Below are positions 12,991 to 28,576 of a stretch of DNA of 64,000 nucleotides, one piece after another (within the stretch, counting starts at the first letter, position 1; each line of letters opens with the position of its first letter). This DNA is from Chamaelirium japonicum (Eukaryota; Streptophyta; Magnoliopsida; Liliales; Melanthiaceae). Both the position numbers and the translations under genes were made by a program. The stretch covers positions 29,169,209-29,233,208 of the forward strand of contig OX393549.1 of NCBI GenBank assembly GCA_947650365.1, read 5' to 3'. The notes beneath the pieces are model-generated. The model was not told the DNA's origin and ran no database searches. It saw nothing but the letters and a program-made list of their open reading frames with translations.

Positions 12991-15900
12991 CGTGCGAATG
13001 AATTAGAATGGATATCTTTGTGCATATGAATTAGCATGGATCGTACGAATGAGTTAGAATGGATCATATTAATGAATTAGAATGGATCGTACGAATGAAT
13101 TAGAATGGATACATTCGTGCGAATGAATTAGAATGGATCGTGCGAATCAATTAGACTGGATCGTGCGAATGAATAAGAATAGATCATACGAATGAATTAG
13201 AATGGATCGTACGAATGAATTAGAATGGATCATACGAATTAATTAGAATAGATCATACGAATGAATTAGAATGGATCGTACGAATGAATTAGAATGGATC
13301 GTACGAATGAATTAGAATGGATCGTGCGAATGAATTAGAATGGATCGTACGAATGAATTAGAATGGATACATTTGTGCGAATGATTTAGAATGGATCGTA
13401 CGAATGAGTTAGAATGGATCGTATGAATGAATTAGAATGGATCGTACGAATGAATTAGAATGGATCGTGCGAATGAATTAGAATGGATCGTACGAATGAA
13501 TTAGAGTGGATCGTGTGAAAGAATTAGAATGGATCGTACGAATGAATTAGAATGGATCGTGCGAATGAATTAGAATTGATCGTACGAATGAATTAGAATG
13601 GATACATTTGTGCGAATGAATTAGAATGGATCGTACGAATAAATTAGAATGGATCGTATGAATAAATTAGAATGGATCGTACGAATGAATTAGAATGGAT
13701 CGTGCGAATGAATTAGAATGGATCGTACGAATGAATGAGAATGGGTCGTACGAATGAACTAGAATGGATACATTCGTGCGAATGAATTAGAATGGATCGT
13801 ACGAATGAATTAGAGTGGATCGTACGAATGAATTAGAATGGATCTTACGAATGAATTAGAATGGATCGTACGAATGAATTAGAATGGATCGTATGAATGA
13901 ACTAGAATGGATCGTACGAATGAATTAGAATGGAAACATTCGTGCGAATGAATTAGAATGGATCGGACGAATGAATTAGAATGGATCGTACGCTCGAATG
14001 TATCCATTCTAATCCATTTGTACGATCCATTCTAATCCATTCGTACTATCCATTCTAATTCATTCGCATGAATGTAACCATTCTAATTCATTCATTTGAT
14101 TCATTCTAATTCATTCCTACGTACGATCCATTCTAATTCATTCGTACGATCAATTCTAATTCATTCGCACGAATGTATCCATTCTAATTCATTCGTACGA
14201 TCTATTCTAATTCATTCATAGGATCCATTCTAATTCATTCATAAAATCCATTCTAATTCATTCGCACGAATGTATCCATTCTAATTCATTCGTACGATCA
14301 GTTCTAATTCATTCACAAAAACTATTCTAATTCATTCATACGATCCATTCTAATTCATTCGCACGAATGTATCCATTCTAATTCATTCGTACAATCCATT
14401 CTATTTCATTCGTACGATCCATTCTTACTCATTCGTATGATCCATTCTAATTCATTCGTATGATCCATTCTAATTTATTCGTACGATCCATTCTAATTCA
14501 TTCGTACGATCCATTCTAATTCATTCGCACGATCCATTCTAATTCTTTCACACGATCCATTCTAATTCATTCATACAATCCATTCTAATTCTTTCACACG
14601 ATCCATTCTAATTCATTCGTACGATCCATTCTAATTCATTCGTACAATCCATTCTATTTCATTCGTACGATCCATTCTTACTCATTCGTATGATCCATTC
14701 TAATTCATTCGTATGATCCATTCTAATTCATTCGTACGATCCATTCTAATTCATTCGTACGATCCATTCTAATTCATTCGTACGATCCATTCTAATTCAT
14801 TCGCGCGATCCATTCTAATTCATTCATAGGATCCATTCTAATTCATTCATACGATCTATTCTAATTCTTTCACATGAATGTATCCATTCTAATTCATTCA
14901 CACGAATGTATCCAATCTAATTCATTCGTACGATCCATTCTAATTCATTCGTATGATCCATTCTAATTCATTCGTACGATCCATTCTAATTCATTCGTAC
15001 GATCCATTCAAATTCATTCGCACGATCCATTCTAATTCATTCACACAATCCATTCTATTTCATTCGTACGATCCATTCTTACTCATTCGTATGATCCATT
15101 CTAATTCATTCGCACGAATGTATCCATTCTAATCCATTCGTATGATCCATTCTAATTCATTCGCATAAATGTAACCATTCTAATTCATTCATTTGATCCA
15201 TTCTAATTCATTCGTATGATCCATTCTAATTCATTCGTCCGATCCATTCTAATTCATTCGCACGAATGTATCTATTCTAAACCATTCATACGATCCATTC
15301 TAATTTATTCGTACGATCCATTCTAATTCACTCGTAAGATTCATTCTAATTCATTCGTACGATCCATTCTAATTCATTCGTACGATCCATTCTAATTCAT
15401 TCATAAGATCCATTCTAATTCATTCGCACGATCCGTTCTTACTCATTCGTATGATCCATTCTAATTCATTCGGACGAATGTATCCATTCTAATTTATTCG
15501 TACGATCCATTCTAATTCATTCGTACGATCCATTCTAATTCATTCGTAAGATCCATTCTAATTCATTCGTACGATCCATTCTAATTCATTTGTACGATCC
15601 ATTCTAATTCATTCGTACGATCCATTCTAATTCATTCATACGATCTATTCTAATTCATTCATTCGTACGATCCATTCTAATACATTCGTACGATTCATGC
15701 TAATTCATTCGCACGATCCATTCTAATTCATTCGTAAGATCCATTCTAATTCATTCATACAATCCATTCTAATTCATTCGTACGATCCATTCTAATTCAT
15801 TCGCACGAGCCATTCTAATACATTCATACGATCCATTCTAATTCATTTGCACGTGTGAATGAATTAGAATGGATCGTATGAATGAATTAGAATGGATACA

Positions 15901-18900
15901 TTCGTGCGAATGAATTAGAATGGATCGTATGAATGAATTAGAATGGATCGTACGAATGAAAGAATTAGAATGGATTGTATGAATGAATTAGAATAGATCG
16001 TATGAATGAATTAGAATGGATCATACGAATGAATTAGAATGGATCGTACTAATGAACTAGAATGGATACATTCGTGCGAATGAATTAGAATGGATCATAC
16101 GAAGGAATTAGAATGGATCGTACGAATGAATTAGAATGGATCGTACGAATGAATTAGAATGGATCGTACGAAGGAATTAGAATGGATCGGACGAATGAAT
16201 TAGAATGGATATATTTGTGCAAATGAATTAGAATGGATCGTATGAATGTATTAGAATGGACCGTACGAATGAATTAGAATGGATTCGTACGAATGAATTA
16301 GAATGGATACATTCGTGCGAATGAATTAGAATGGATCGTACCAATGAGTAAGAATGGATCGTACGAATGAATTTGAATGGATCGTGTGAAAGAATTAGAA
16401 TAGATTGTATGAATGAATTAGAATGAATTCGTTCGATCAATTCTAATTCATTAGCACGATCCATTCTAATTCATTCGTATGATCCATTCTAATTCCTTCG
16501 TACGATCCATTCTAATTCCTTCGTATCCATTCTAATTCACTCATACGATCCATTCTAATTCATTCATACGATCTATTCTAATTCATTCATACAATCCATT
16601 CTAATTCTTTCACACGATCCATTCTAATTCATTCGTACGATCCATTCTAATTCATTCGCACAATCCATTCTAATTCATTCGCACGAATGTATCCATTCTA
16701 AATCATTCGTACAATCCATTCTATTTCATTCGTACGATCCATTCTTACTCATTGTATGAATGAATTAGAATGGATCCTACGAATGAATTAGAATGGATCG
16801 TGTGAAAGAATTAGAATGGATCGTACGAATGAATTAGAATGGATACAATCGTGCGAATGAATTAGAATGGATACATTCGTGCGAAAGAATTAGAATAGAT
16901 CGTATGAATGAATTAGAATGGATCCTATAAATGAATTAGAATGGATCGTGCGAATGAATGAGAATGGAACGTAGGAATGAATTAGAATGGATCGTGCTAA
17001 TGAATTAGAATGGATCATATGAATGGATCATACGAATGGAATGGATACATTCGTGCGAATGAATTAGAATGGATCGTACGAATGAATTAGAATGGATCAT
17101 ACGAATGAGTAAGAATGGATCGTACGAATGAATTAGAATGGATCGTACGAATGAATTAGAATGGATCGTACGAATAAATTAGAATGGATACATTCGTCCG
17201 AATGAATTATAATGGATCATACGAATGCATTCTAATTCCTTCATACGATCCATTCTAATTCCTTCGTACGATCCATTCTATTTCATTCGTATGATCCATT
17301 CTAATTTCTTCGTACGATCCATTCTAATTCCTTCGTATCCATTCTAATTCACTCATACGATCCATTCTAATCCATTCGTACGATCCATTCTAATTCATTC
17401 GCATGAATGTAACCATTCTAATTCATTCATTTGATCCATTCTAATTCATTCGTACGATCCATTCTAATTCATTCGTACGATCTATTCTAATTCATTCATA
17501 CGATCCATTCTAATTCATTCGCACGATCCATTCTAATTCATTCATAGGATCCATTCTAATTCATTCATACGATCTATTCTAATTCTTTCGCACGAATGTA
17601 TCCATTCTAATTCATTCGCACGAATGTATCCATTCAAATTCATTCGTACGATCTATTCTAATTCATTCGTACGATCCATTCTAATTCATTCGTACGATCC
17701 ATTCTAATTCATTCATACAATCCATTCTAATTCTTTCACACGATCCATTCTAATTCACTCGCACGAATGTATCCATTCTAATTCATTCGTACGAATCCAT
17801 TCTAATTCATTCGTACAATCTATTCTATTTCATTCGTACGATCCATTCTTACTCATTCGTATGATCCATTCTAATTCATTCGGTCGAATGTATCCATTCT
17901 AATTTATTCGTACGATCCATTCTAATTCATTCGTACGATCCATTCTAATTCATTCGTACGATCCATTCTAATTCATTCGTCCGATCCATTCTAATTCATT
18001 CGCACGAATGTATCCATTCTAATTCATTCGTACGATCCATTCTAATTCATTCGTACGATCCATTCTAATTCATTCGTACGATCCATTCTAATTCATTCGC
18101 ACGAATGTATCCATTCTAGTTCATTCGTACGATCCATTCTAATTCATTCGTACGATCCATTCTAATTCATTCGCACGATCCATTCTAATTCATTCGTACG
18201 ATCCATTCTAATTCATTCATACGATCCATTCTAATTCATTCGTACGATCCATTCTAATTCATTCGCACGAATGTATCCATTCTAATTCATTCGTACGATC
18301 CATTCTATTTCATTCGTACGATCCATTCTAATTCATTCGCACGAATGTATCCATTCTAATTCATTCGTACGATCCATTCTAATTAATTCGTACGATCCAT
18401 TCTAATTCATTCGTTTGATCCATTCTAATTCATTCGTACGATCCATTCTTACTTATTCGTACGATCCATTCTAATTCCTTCGTACGATCCATTCTAATTC
18501 CTTCGTACGATCCATTCTAATTCATTCGCACGATCCATTCTAATTCTTTCATACAATCCATTCTAATTCTTTAGTGCGAATGAATTAGAATGGATACCTT
18601 TGTGCATATGAATTAGAATGGATCGTACGAATGAATTAGAATGGATCATATTAATGAATTAGAATGGATCGTACGAATGAATTAGAATGAATACATTCGT
18701 GCGAATGAATTAGAATGGATCGTGCGAATCAATTAGACTGGGTCGTGCGAATGAATAAGAATAGATCATACGAATGAATTAGAATGGATCATACGAATTA
18801 ATTAGAATGGATACATTCGTGCGAATGAATTAGAATGGATTGTATGAATGAATTAGAATGGATCGTACGAATGAATTAGAATGGATCATACGAATTAATT

Positions 18901-20801
18901 AGAATGGATCATACGAATGAATTAGAATGGATCGTACGAATGAATTAGAATGGATCGTACGAATGAATTAGAATGGATCGTGCGAATGAATTAGAATGGA
19001 TCGTACGAATGAATTAGAATGGATACATTTGTGCGAATGAATTAGAATGGATCGTACGAATGAATTAGAATGGATCGTATGAATGAATTAGAATGGATCG
19101 TACGAATGAATTAGAATGGATCGTGCGAATGAATTAGAATGGATCGTACGAATGAATTAGAATGGATCGTGTGAAAGAATTAGAATGGATCGTACGAATG
19201 AATTAGAATGGATCGTGCGAATGAATTAGAATGGATCGTACGAATGAATTAGAATGGATACATTTGTGCGAATGAATTAGAATGGATCGTACGAATGAAT
19301 TAGAATGGATCGTATGAATGAATTAGAATGGATCGTACGCATGAATTAGAATGGATCGTACGAATGAATTAGAATGGATCGTACGAATGAACTAGAATGG
19401 ATACATTCGTGCGAATGAATTAGAATGGATCGTATGAATGAATTAGAATGGATCGTACGAATGAATTAGAATGGATACATTCGTGCGAATGAATAAGAAT
19501 GGATCGGACGAATAAATTAGAATGGATCGTACGAATGAATTAGAATGGATCGTACGAATGAATTAGAATGGATCGTACGAATAAATTAGAATGGATATAT
19601 TCGTCCGAATGAATTAGAATGGATCATACGATTGAGTAAGAATGGATCGTACGAATGAAATAGAATAGATTGTACGAATGAATTAGAATGGATTCGTACG
19701 AATGAATTAGAATGGATACATTCGTGCGAATGAATTAGAATGGATCGTACCAATGAGTAAGAATGGATCGTACGAATGAAATAGAATGGATTGTGCAAAT
19801 GAATTAGAATGGATCGTACGAATGAATTAGAATGGATCGTGTGAAAGAATTAGAATGGATTGTATGAATGAATTAGAATAGATCGTATGAATGAATTAGA
19901 ATGGATCGTACGAATGAATTAGAATGGATCGTACGAATGAGTAAGAATGGATCGTACGAATGAAATAGAATGGATTGCACGAATGAATTAGAATGGATCG
20001 TACGAATGAATTAGAATGGATAGTATGAAAGAATTAGAATGGATTGTATGAATGAATTAGAATGGTTCGTACGAATGAATTAGAATGGATCGTACGAAGG
20101 AATTAGAATGGATCGTACGAATGAATTAGAATGGATCGTACGAATGAATTAGAATAGATCGTACGAATGAATTAGAATGGATCGTAAGAATGAATTAGAA
20201 TGGATCGTACGAATAAATTACAATGGATATATTCGTGCAAATGAATTAGAATGGATCGTATGAATGTATTAGAATGGATCGTATGAGTGAATTAGAATGG
20301 ATCGTACGAATGAATTAGAATGGATCGTATGAATGAATTAGAATGGATCGTGCGAAAGAATTAGAATGCATTGTATGAATGAATTAGAATGGATCGTATG
20401 AATGAATTAGAATGGATCGTGCGAATGAATTCGAATGGATCGCATGATCCATTCGAATAGAATGGATCGTATGAATGAATTAGAATGGATTGGGCGAATG
20501 AATTAGAATGGATTGTAGGAATGAATTAGAATGGATCGTATGAATGAATTAGAATGGATCGTATGAATGAATTAGAATGGATCGTGCAAATGAATTAGAA
20601 TGGATCGTACGAATGAATTAGAATGGATTGTACGAATGAATTAGAATGGATCATACGAATGAATTAGAATGGATCATACGAATGAGTAAAAATGGATCGT
20701 ATGAATGAAATAGAATGGATTGAACGAATGAATTAGAATGGATACATTCATGCGAATCAATTATAATGGATCGGACGATTGAATTAGAATAGATCGTACG
20801 A
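12991..20801. repeat. Satellite orientation map, segment 3
   Basis: Approximate blocks: R 12991-13991, F 13992-15853, R 15854-16426, F 16427-16753, R 16754-17227, F 17228-18572, R 18573-20801 with a tiny foldback at 20429-20458. The flips at about 12991 and 18573 are copies: each is followed by the rare string TTTGTGCATATGAATTAG and then CATATTAATGA about 50 bp on, an offset of about 5.6 kb. Confidence 0.86.
20429..20458. repeat. 13-bp perfect foldback with 4-base loop
   Basis: ATTCGAATGGATC and its exact complement flank the loop GCAT. It marks a very short orientation switch inside a reverse block. Related copies are at 25430-25451 (arms shortened by substitutions) and 53477-53506. Confidence 0.88.
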
Positions 20802-23800
20802 TTCATTCTAATTCATTCGTACGATCCATTCTAATACATTCGTACGATTCATGCTAATTCATTCGCACGATCCATTCTAATTCATTCGTACGATCCATTC
20901 TTATTCATTCATACGATCCATTCTAATTCATTCACACAATCCATTCTAATTCATTCGTACAATCCATTCTAATTCATTCGTATGATCCATTCTAACTCAT
21001 TCGGTGGATCCTTTCTAATTCATTCATACAATCCATTCTAATTCATTCCCACGATCCATTCTAATTTATTCGTACGATCTACTCTAATTCATTCGTACGA
21101 TCTATTCTAATTCATTCGCACGAATGTAACCATTCTAATTCATTCATACGATTCATTCTAATTCATTCGTATGAGCTATTCTAATTCATTCGTACGATCC
21201 ATTCTAATTCATTCGTACGATCCATTGTAATTTATTCATACAATCCATTTAGATTCATTCGCACAAATGTATCCATTCAAATTCATTCGTACGATCCAGT
21301 CTAATTCATTCGTACGATCCATTCTAATTCCTTCGTACGATCCATTCTAATTCATTCGTACGATCTATTCTAATTCATTCGTACGATCTATTCTAATTCA
21401 TTCGTACGATCCATTCTAATTCCTTTGTACGATCCATTCTAATTCATTCTTACGATCCATTCTAATTCATTCGTACAATCTATTCTAGTTCGTTCGTACG
21501 AATGGATACATTCGTGTGAATGAATTAGAATGGATCGTACGAATGAGTAAGAATGGATCGTACGAATGAAATAGAATGGATTGCACGAATGAATTAGAAT
21601 GGATCGTACGAATGAATTAGAATGGATCGTGTGAAAGAATTAGAATGGATTGTATGAATGAATTAGAATGGATCGTACGAATGAATTAGAATGGATCGTA
21701 CGAACGAATTAGAATGGATCGTACGAATGAATTAGAATGGATCGTACGAATGAATTAGAATAGATCGTACGAATGAATTAGAATGGATCGTACGAAGGAA
21801 TTAGAATGGATCGTACGAATGAAATAGAATGGATATATTCGTGCAAATGAATTAGAATGGGTCGTACGAATGTATTAGAATGGATCATATGAGTGAATTA
21901 GAATGGATCGTACGAATGAATTAGAATGGATCGTATGAATGAATTAGAATGGATACATTCGTGTGAATGAATTAGAATGGATCATATGAATGAATTAGAA
22001 TAGATTTTGTGAATGAATTAGAACTGATCGTACGAATTAATTAGAATGGATACATTCGTGCGAATGAATTAGAATGGATTGTATGAATGAATTAGAATGG
22101 ATCGTACGAATGAACTAGAATGGATACATTCGTGCGAATGAATTAGAATGGGTCGTACGAATGAATTAGAATGGATCGTACGAATGAATTAGAATGGATC
22201 GTACGAATGAATTAGAATGGATACATTCGTGGGAATGAATTAGAATGGATCGGACGAATGAATTAGAATGGATCGTACGAATGAATTAGAATGGATCGTA
22301 CGAATGAATTAGAATGGATCGTACGAATAAATTAGAATGGATACATTCGTCCGAATGAATTTGAATGGATCATACGAATGAGTAAGAATGGATCGTACGA
22401 ATGAAATAGAATAGATTGTACGAATGAATTAGAATGGATCCTACGAATGAATTAGAATGGATCGTGTGAAAGAATTAGAATGGATCGTATGAATGAATTA
22501 GAATGGATCGTATGAATGAATTAGAATGGATCGTGCGAATGAATTCGAATGGATCGTACGAATTCATTCTAATTCATTCATACAGTCCATTCTAATTCTT
22601 TCACACGATCCATTCTAATTCATTCGTACGTTCCATTCTAATTCATTAGCACGATCCATGCTAATTCATTCGTTCGATCAATTCTAATTCATTAGCACGA
22701 TCCATTCTAATTCATTCGTACGATCCATTCTAATTCATTCGCACGATCCATTCTACTTCATTCATAGGACCCATTCTAATTCATTCATACGATCTATTCT
22801 AATTCTTTCGCACGAATGTATCCATTCTAATTCATTCGCACGAATTTATCCATTCTAATTCATTCGTACGATCCATTCTAATTCATTCGTACGATCCATT
22901 CTAATTCATTCATACGATCTAATTCTAATTCATTCATACAATCTATTCTAATTCTTTCACACGATCCATTCTAATTCATTCGTACGATCCATTCTAATTC
23001 ATTCGCACAATCCATTCTATTTCATTCGTACGATCCATTCTTACTCATTGGTACGATCCATTCTAATTCATTCGCACGAATGTATCCATTCTAATTCATT
23101 CGTACGAATCCATTCTAATTCATTCGTACAATCCATTCTATTTCATTCGTATGATCCATCCTTACTCATTCGTATGATCCATTCTAATTCATTCGCACGA
23201 ATGTATCCATTCTAAATCATTCGTACGATCCATTCTAATTCATTCGTACGATCCATTCTAAATCATTCGTACAATCCATTCTATTTCATTCGTACGATCA
23301 ATTCTAATTCATTAGCACGATCCATTCTAATTCATTCGTACGATCCATTCAAATTCATTCGCACGATCCATTCTAATTCATTCGTACAATCCATTCTATT
23401 TCATTCGTACGATCCATTCTTACTCATTCGTATGATCCATTCTAATTCATTCGCACGAATGTATCCATTCTAATCCATTTGTACGATCCATTCTAATCCA
23501 TTCGTACGATCCATTCTAATTCATTCGCATGAATGTAACCATTCTAATTCATTCATTTGATCCATTCTAATTCATTCGTACGATCCATTCTAATTCATTC
23601 ATCCGATCCATTCTAATTCATTCGCACGAATGTATCCATTCTAAACCATTCATACGATCCATTCTAATTTATTCGTATGATCCATTCTAATTCATTCGTA
23701 AGATCCATTCTAATTCATTCGTACGATCCATTCTAATTCATTCGTACGATCCATTCTAATTCATTCGCACGATCCATTCTAATTCATTCGTACGATCCAT

Positions 23801-25429
23801 TCTAATTCATTCACACGAATGTATCCATTCTAATTCATTCGTACATACGATCCATTCTAATTCATTCGCACGAATGTATCCATTCTAATTCATTTGTATA
23901 ATCCATTCTATTTCATTCGTACGATCCATTCTTACTCATTCGTATGATCCATTCTAATTCATTCGCACGAATGTATCCATTCTAATTCATTCGTACGATC
24001 CATTCTAATTCATTCGCACTATCCATTCTAATTCATTCGTACGATCCATTCTAATTCATTCGTATGATCCATTCTAATTTATTCGTTCAAATATATCCAT
24101 TCTAATTCGTTCGTACGATCCATTCTAATTCATTCACAAGATCCATTCTAATTCATTCGCACGAATGTATCCATTCTAATTCATTTGCACAATGCATTCT
24201 AATTCATTCCTATGATCTATTCTAATTCATTCGTACGATCCATTCTAATTCATTCGCTCGAATGTATCCATTCTAATTCATTCGTACGATCCATTCTAAT
24301 TCGTTCATATGATCCATTCTAATTCGTTCGTACGATCCATTCTAATTTGTTCGTACGATCCATTCTAATTCATTCGTATGATCCATTCTAATTTATTCCT
24401 ACGATCTATTCTAATTCATTCGCTCGAATATATCCATTCTAATTCATTCGTTCGATCCATTCTAATTCATTCGCACGATCCATTCTAATTCATTCGTATG
24501 ATCCATTCTAATCCATTCGTACGATCCATTCTAATTCATTCGTACGATACATTCTAATTCATTCGTACGATCCATTCTAATTCATTCGCACGAATGTATC
24601 AATTCTAGTTCATTCGTACGATCCATTCTAATTCATTCGTACGATCCATTCTAATTCATTCGTACGATCCATTCTAATTCCTTCGTACGATCCATTCTAA
24701 TTCATTCGTACGATCCATTCTAATTCATTCGTACGATCTATTCTAGTTCATTCGTACGATCCATTCTAATTCCTTCGTACGATCCATTCTAATTCATTCG
24801 TACGATCCATTCTAATTCATTCGTACAATCCATTCTAATTCATTCGTACGAATGGATACATTCGTGTGAATGAATTAGAATGGATCGTGCGAATGAATTA
24901 GAATAGATACCTTTGTGCAAATGATTTAGAATGGATCGTATGAATGAATTAGAATGGATCGTATGAGTGAATTAGAACGGATAGTACGAATGGATCGTAT
25001 GAATGAATTAGAATGGATCGTGTGAAAGAATTAGAATGGATTGTATGAATGAATTAGAATGGATCGTACGAATGAATTAGAATGGATCGTATGAAGGAAT
25101 TGGAATGGATCGTACTAATGAATTAGAATGGATCGTACGAATGAATTAGAATAGATCGTACGAAGGAATTAGAATGGATCGTACGAAGGAATTAGAATGG
25201 ATCGTACGAATGAATTAGAATGGATATATTCGTGCAAATGAATTAGAATGGATCGTATGAATGTATTAGAATGGATCGTATGAGTGAATTAGAATGGATT
25301 GTACGAATGAATTAGAATGGATCGTATGAATGAATTAGAATGGATCGTGCGAAAGAATTAGAATGCATTGTATAAATGAATTAGAATGGATCGTATGAAT
25401 GAATTAGAATGGATCGTGTGAATGAATTT

Positions 25430-25451
25430 GAATGGATCGCATGATCCATTC
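25430..25451. repeat. Foldback with GCAT loop, third copy
   Basis: Nine-base perfect arms (GAATGGATC and complement) around GCAT. Outer pairs are lost by substitutions relative to the copy at 20429-20458. Confidence 0.82.
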
Positions 25452-28400
25452 GAACAGAATGGATCGTATGAATAAATTAGAATGGATCGGGCGAATGAAT
25501 TAGAATGGATTGTAGGAATGAATTAGAATGGATCGTATGAATGAATTAGAATGGATCGTATGAATGAATTAGAATGGGTCGTGCGAATGAATTAGAATGG
25601 ATCGTACGAATGAATTAGAATGGATCGTACGAATGAATTAGAATGGATCATACGAATGAATTAGAATGGATCATACGAATGAGTAAAAATGGATCGTACG
25701 AATGAAATAGAATAGATTGTACGAATGAATTAGAATGGATACATTCATGCGAAGGAATTAGAATGGATCGGAAGATTGAATTAGAATGGATCGTACGATT
25801 CATTCTAATTCATTCGTATGATCCATTCTAATACATTCGTACGATTCATGCTAATTCATTCGCACGATCCATTCTAATTCATTCGTACGATCCATTCTAA
25901 TTCATTCGTACGATCCATTGTAATTCATTCATACAATCCATTTAGATTCATTCGCACAAATGTATCCATTCAAATTCATTCGTACGATCCAGTCTAATTC
26001 ATTTGTACGATCCATTCTAATTCCTTCGTACGATCCATTCTAATTCATTCGTACGATCTATTCTAATTCATTCGTACGATCCATTCTAATTTATTCGTAC
26101 GATCCATTCTAATTCATTCGTACGATCCATTCTAATTCATTCGTACGATCCATTCTAATTCATTCGTACAATCTATTCTAATTCATTCGTACGAATGGAT
26201 ACATTCGTGTGAATGAATTAGAATGGATCGTACGGATGAGTAAGAATGGATCATACGAATGAAATAGAATGGATTGCACGAATGAATTAGAATGGATCGT
26301 ACGAATGAATTAGAATGGATCGTGTGAAAGAATTAGAATGGATTGTATGAATGAATTAGAATGGATCGTACGAATGAATTAGAATGGATCGTACAAAGGA
26401 ATTAGAATGGATCGTACGAATGAATTAGAATGGATCGTACGAATGAATTAGAATAGATCGTACGAATGAATTAGAATGGATCGTACGAAGGAATTAGAAT
26501 GGATCGTGCGAATGAATTAGAATGGATTGTGCGAATGAATTAGAATGGATCGTACGAATGAATTAGAATGGATCGTGTGAAAGAATTAGAATGGATTGTA
26601 TGAATGAATTAGAATAGATCGTATGAATGAATTAGAATGGATCGTACTAATGAATTAGAATGGATCGTACGAATGAACTAGAATGGATATATTTGTGCGA
26701 ATGAATTAGAATGGATCGTACGAATGAATTAGAATGGATCGTACGAATGAATTAGAATGGATCTTACGAATGAATTAGAATGGATCGTACGAATGCACGA
26801 TCCATGCTAATTCATTCGTTCGATCAATTCTAATTCATTAGCACGATCCATTCTAATTCATTCGTACGATCCATTCTAATTCATTCGCACGATCCATTCT
26901 AATTCATTCGTACGATCCATTCTAATTCTTTCACACGATCCATTCTAATTCATTCGTACGATCCATTGTAATTCATTCGTACGATCTATTCTAATTCATT
27001 CGTACGATCCATTCTAATTCATTCATACGATCCATTCTAATTCCTTCGTACGATCCATTCTAATTCATTCATACAATCTATTCTAATTCATTCATACAAT
27101 CCATTCTAATTCTTTCACACGATCCATTCTAATTCATTCGTACGATCCATTCGAATTCATTCGCACAATCCATTATAATTCATTCGCACGAATGTATCCA
27201 TTCTAAATCATTCGTACAGTCCATTCTATTTCATTCGTACAATCCATTCTTACTCATTGTACGAATGAATTAGAATGGATCCTACGAATGAATTAGAATG
27301 GATCGTGTGAAAGAATTAGAATGGATTGTATGAATGAATTAGAATGGATCGTATGAATGAATTAGAATGGATCGTACGAATGAATTAGAATGGATACATT
27401 CGTGCGAATGAATTAGAATTGATCGTACGAATGAATTAGAATCGATCGTGCGAATGAATTAGAATGGATCGTACGAATGAATTAGAATGGATCGTACGAA
27501 TGAACTAGAATGGATACATTCATGCGAATGAATTAGAATGGATCGTACGAATGAATTAGAATTCATCGTACGAATGAATTAGAATGGATCTTACGAATGA
27601 ATTAGAATGGATCGTACGAATGAATTAGAATGGATCATACGAATGAATTAGAATGGATACATTCGTACGAATGAATTAGAATGGATCGTACAAATGAATT
27701 AGAATGGATCGTACGAATGAATTTGAATGGATACATTTGTGCGAATGAATCTAAATGGATTGTATGAATGAATTACAATGGATCATACGAATGAATTAGA
27801 ATGGATCGTACGAATGAATTAGAATAGCTCATACGAATGAATTAGAATGAATCGTATGAATGAATTAGAATGGATACATTCTTGCGAATGAATTAGAATG
27901 GATCGTACGAATGAATTAGAATGGATATATTCATGCAAATGAATTAGAATGGATCGTATGAATGTATTAGAATCGATCGTATGAGTGAATTAGAATGGAT
28001 CGTGCGAATAAATTAGAATGGATTGTATGAATGAATTAGAATGGATCGTGCGAATGAATTAGAATGGATCGTACGAATGAATTAGAATGGATCCTATGAA
28101 TGAATTAGAATGGATCGTGCGAATGAATTAGAACGGATCGTACGAATGAATTATAATGGATCGTGCTAATGAATTAGAATTAATCGAACGAATGAATTAG
28201 AATGGATATATTTGTGCGAATGAATTAGAATGGATCGGACGAATGAATTAGAATGGATCGTACGAATGAGTAAGAATGGATCGTACGAATGAAATAGAAT
28301 AGATCGTACGAATGAATTAGAATGGATCGTACGAAGGAATTAGAATGGATCGTACGAATGAATTAGAATGGATCGTACGAATGAATTAGAATGGATCGTA

Positions 28401-28571
28401 CGAATGGATCCTACGAATGGATTAGAATGGATACCTTTGTGCATATGAATTAGAATGGATCGTATGAATGAATTAGAATGGATCGTAGAATGGATCGTAC
28501 GAATGAATTAGAATGAATTAGAATGGATCGTACGAATGAATTAGAATAGATCATCGGAATGAATTAGAATG

Positions 28572-28576
28572 GATCG
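28572..28576 (+). repeat. Target-site duplication of outer element, left copy
   Basis: GATCG immediately before the left LTR (TGTTGG...). Repeated exactly at 45919-45923 after the right LTR. Five bases is the usual copia target duplication. Confidence 0.95.

Larger units (their letters stand above)
1..28576. repeat. 23-bp tandem satellite, left array (mixed orientation)
   Basis: Tandem repeat with a 23-bp unit; the plus-oriented form reads CCATTCTAATTC then ATTCGTACGAT. A 28-bp variant with five extra bases recurs every few units. The array is AT-rich with no spacer DNA, and most units differ from consensus by 0-3 bases. Common variants are CGCACGATCC, CATACAATCC, TTCTTACTCATTCG, CTTTCACACG and CTTCGTACG. 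Orientation alternates between the plus form and its complement (GAATGAATTAGAATGG...). The array runs off the left edge of the window and is cut at 28577 by the outer retrotransposon. No gene, RNA gene or regulatory site is supported inside it. Its chromosomal role is unknown; centromeric, pericentromeric or subtelomeric satellite are all possible. Confidence 0.97.
20802..28576. repeat. Satellite orientation map, segment 4
   Basis: Approximate blocks: F 20802-21499, R 21500-22562, F 22563-24849, R 24850-25799, F 25800-26191, R 26192-26796, F 26797-27259, R 27260-28576. The stretch 20160-21500 reappears at about 25230-26190, with the same small foldback (20429-20458, 25430-25451) and the same R-to-F flip (20802, 25800), an offset near 5.0 kb. 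The last R block ends at the outer-element target site. Confidence 0.86.

Noticed and set aside
1..28576. CRISPR-like array because of short regular repeats.
   Set aside because: Repeats abut without unique spacers, occur on both strands, and the surrounding elements are plant retrotransposons.
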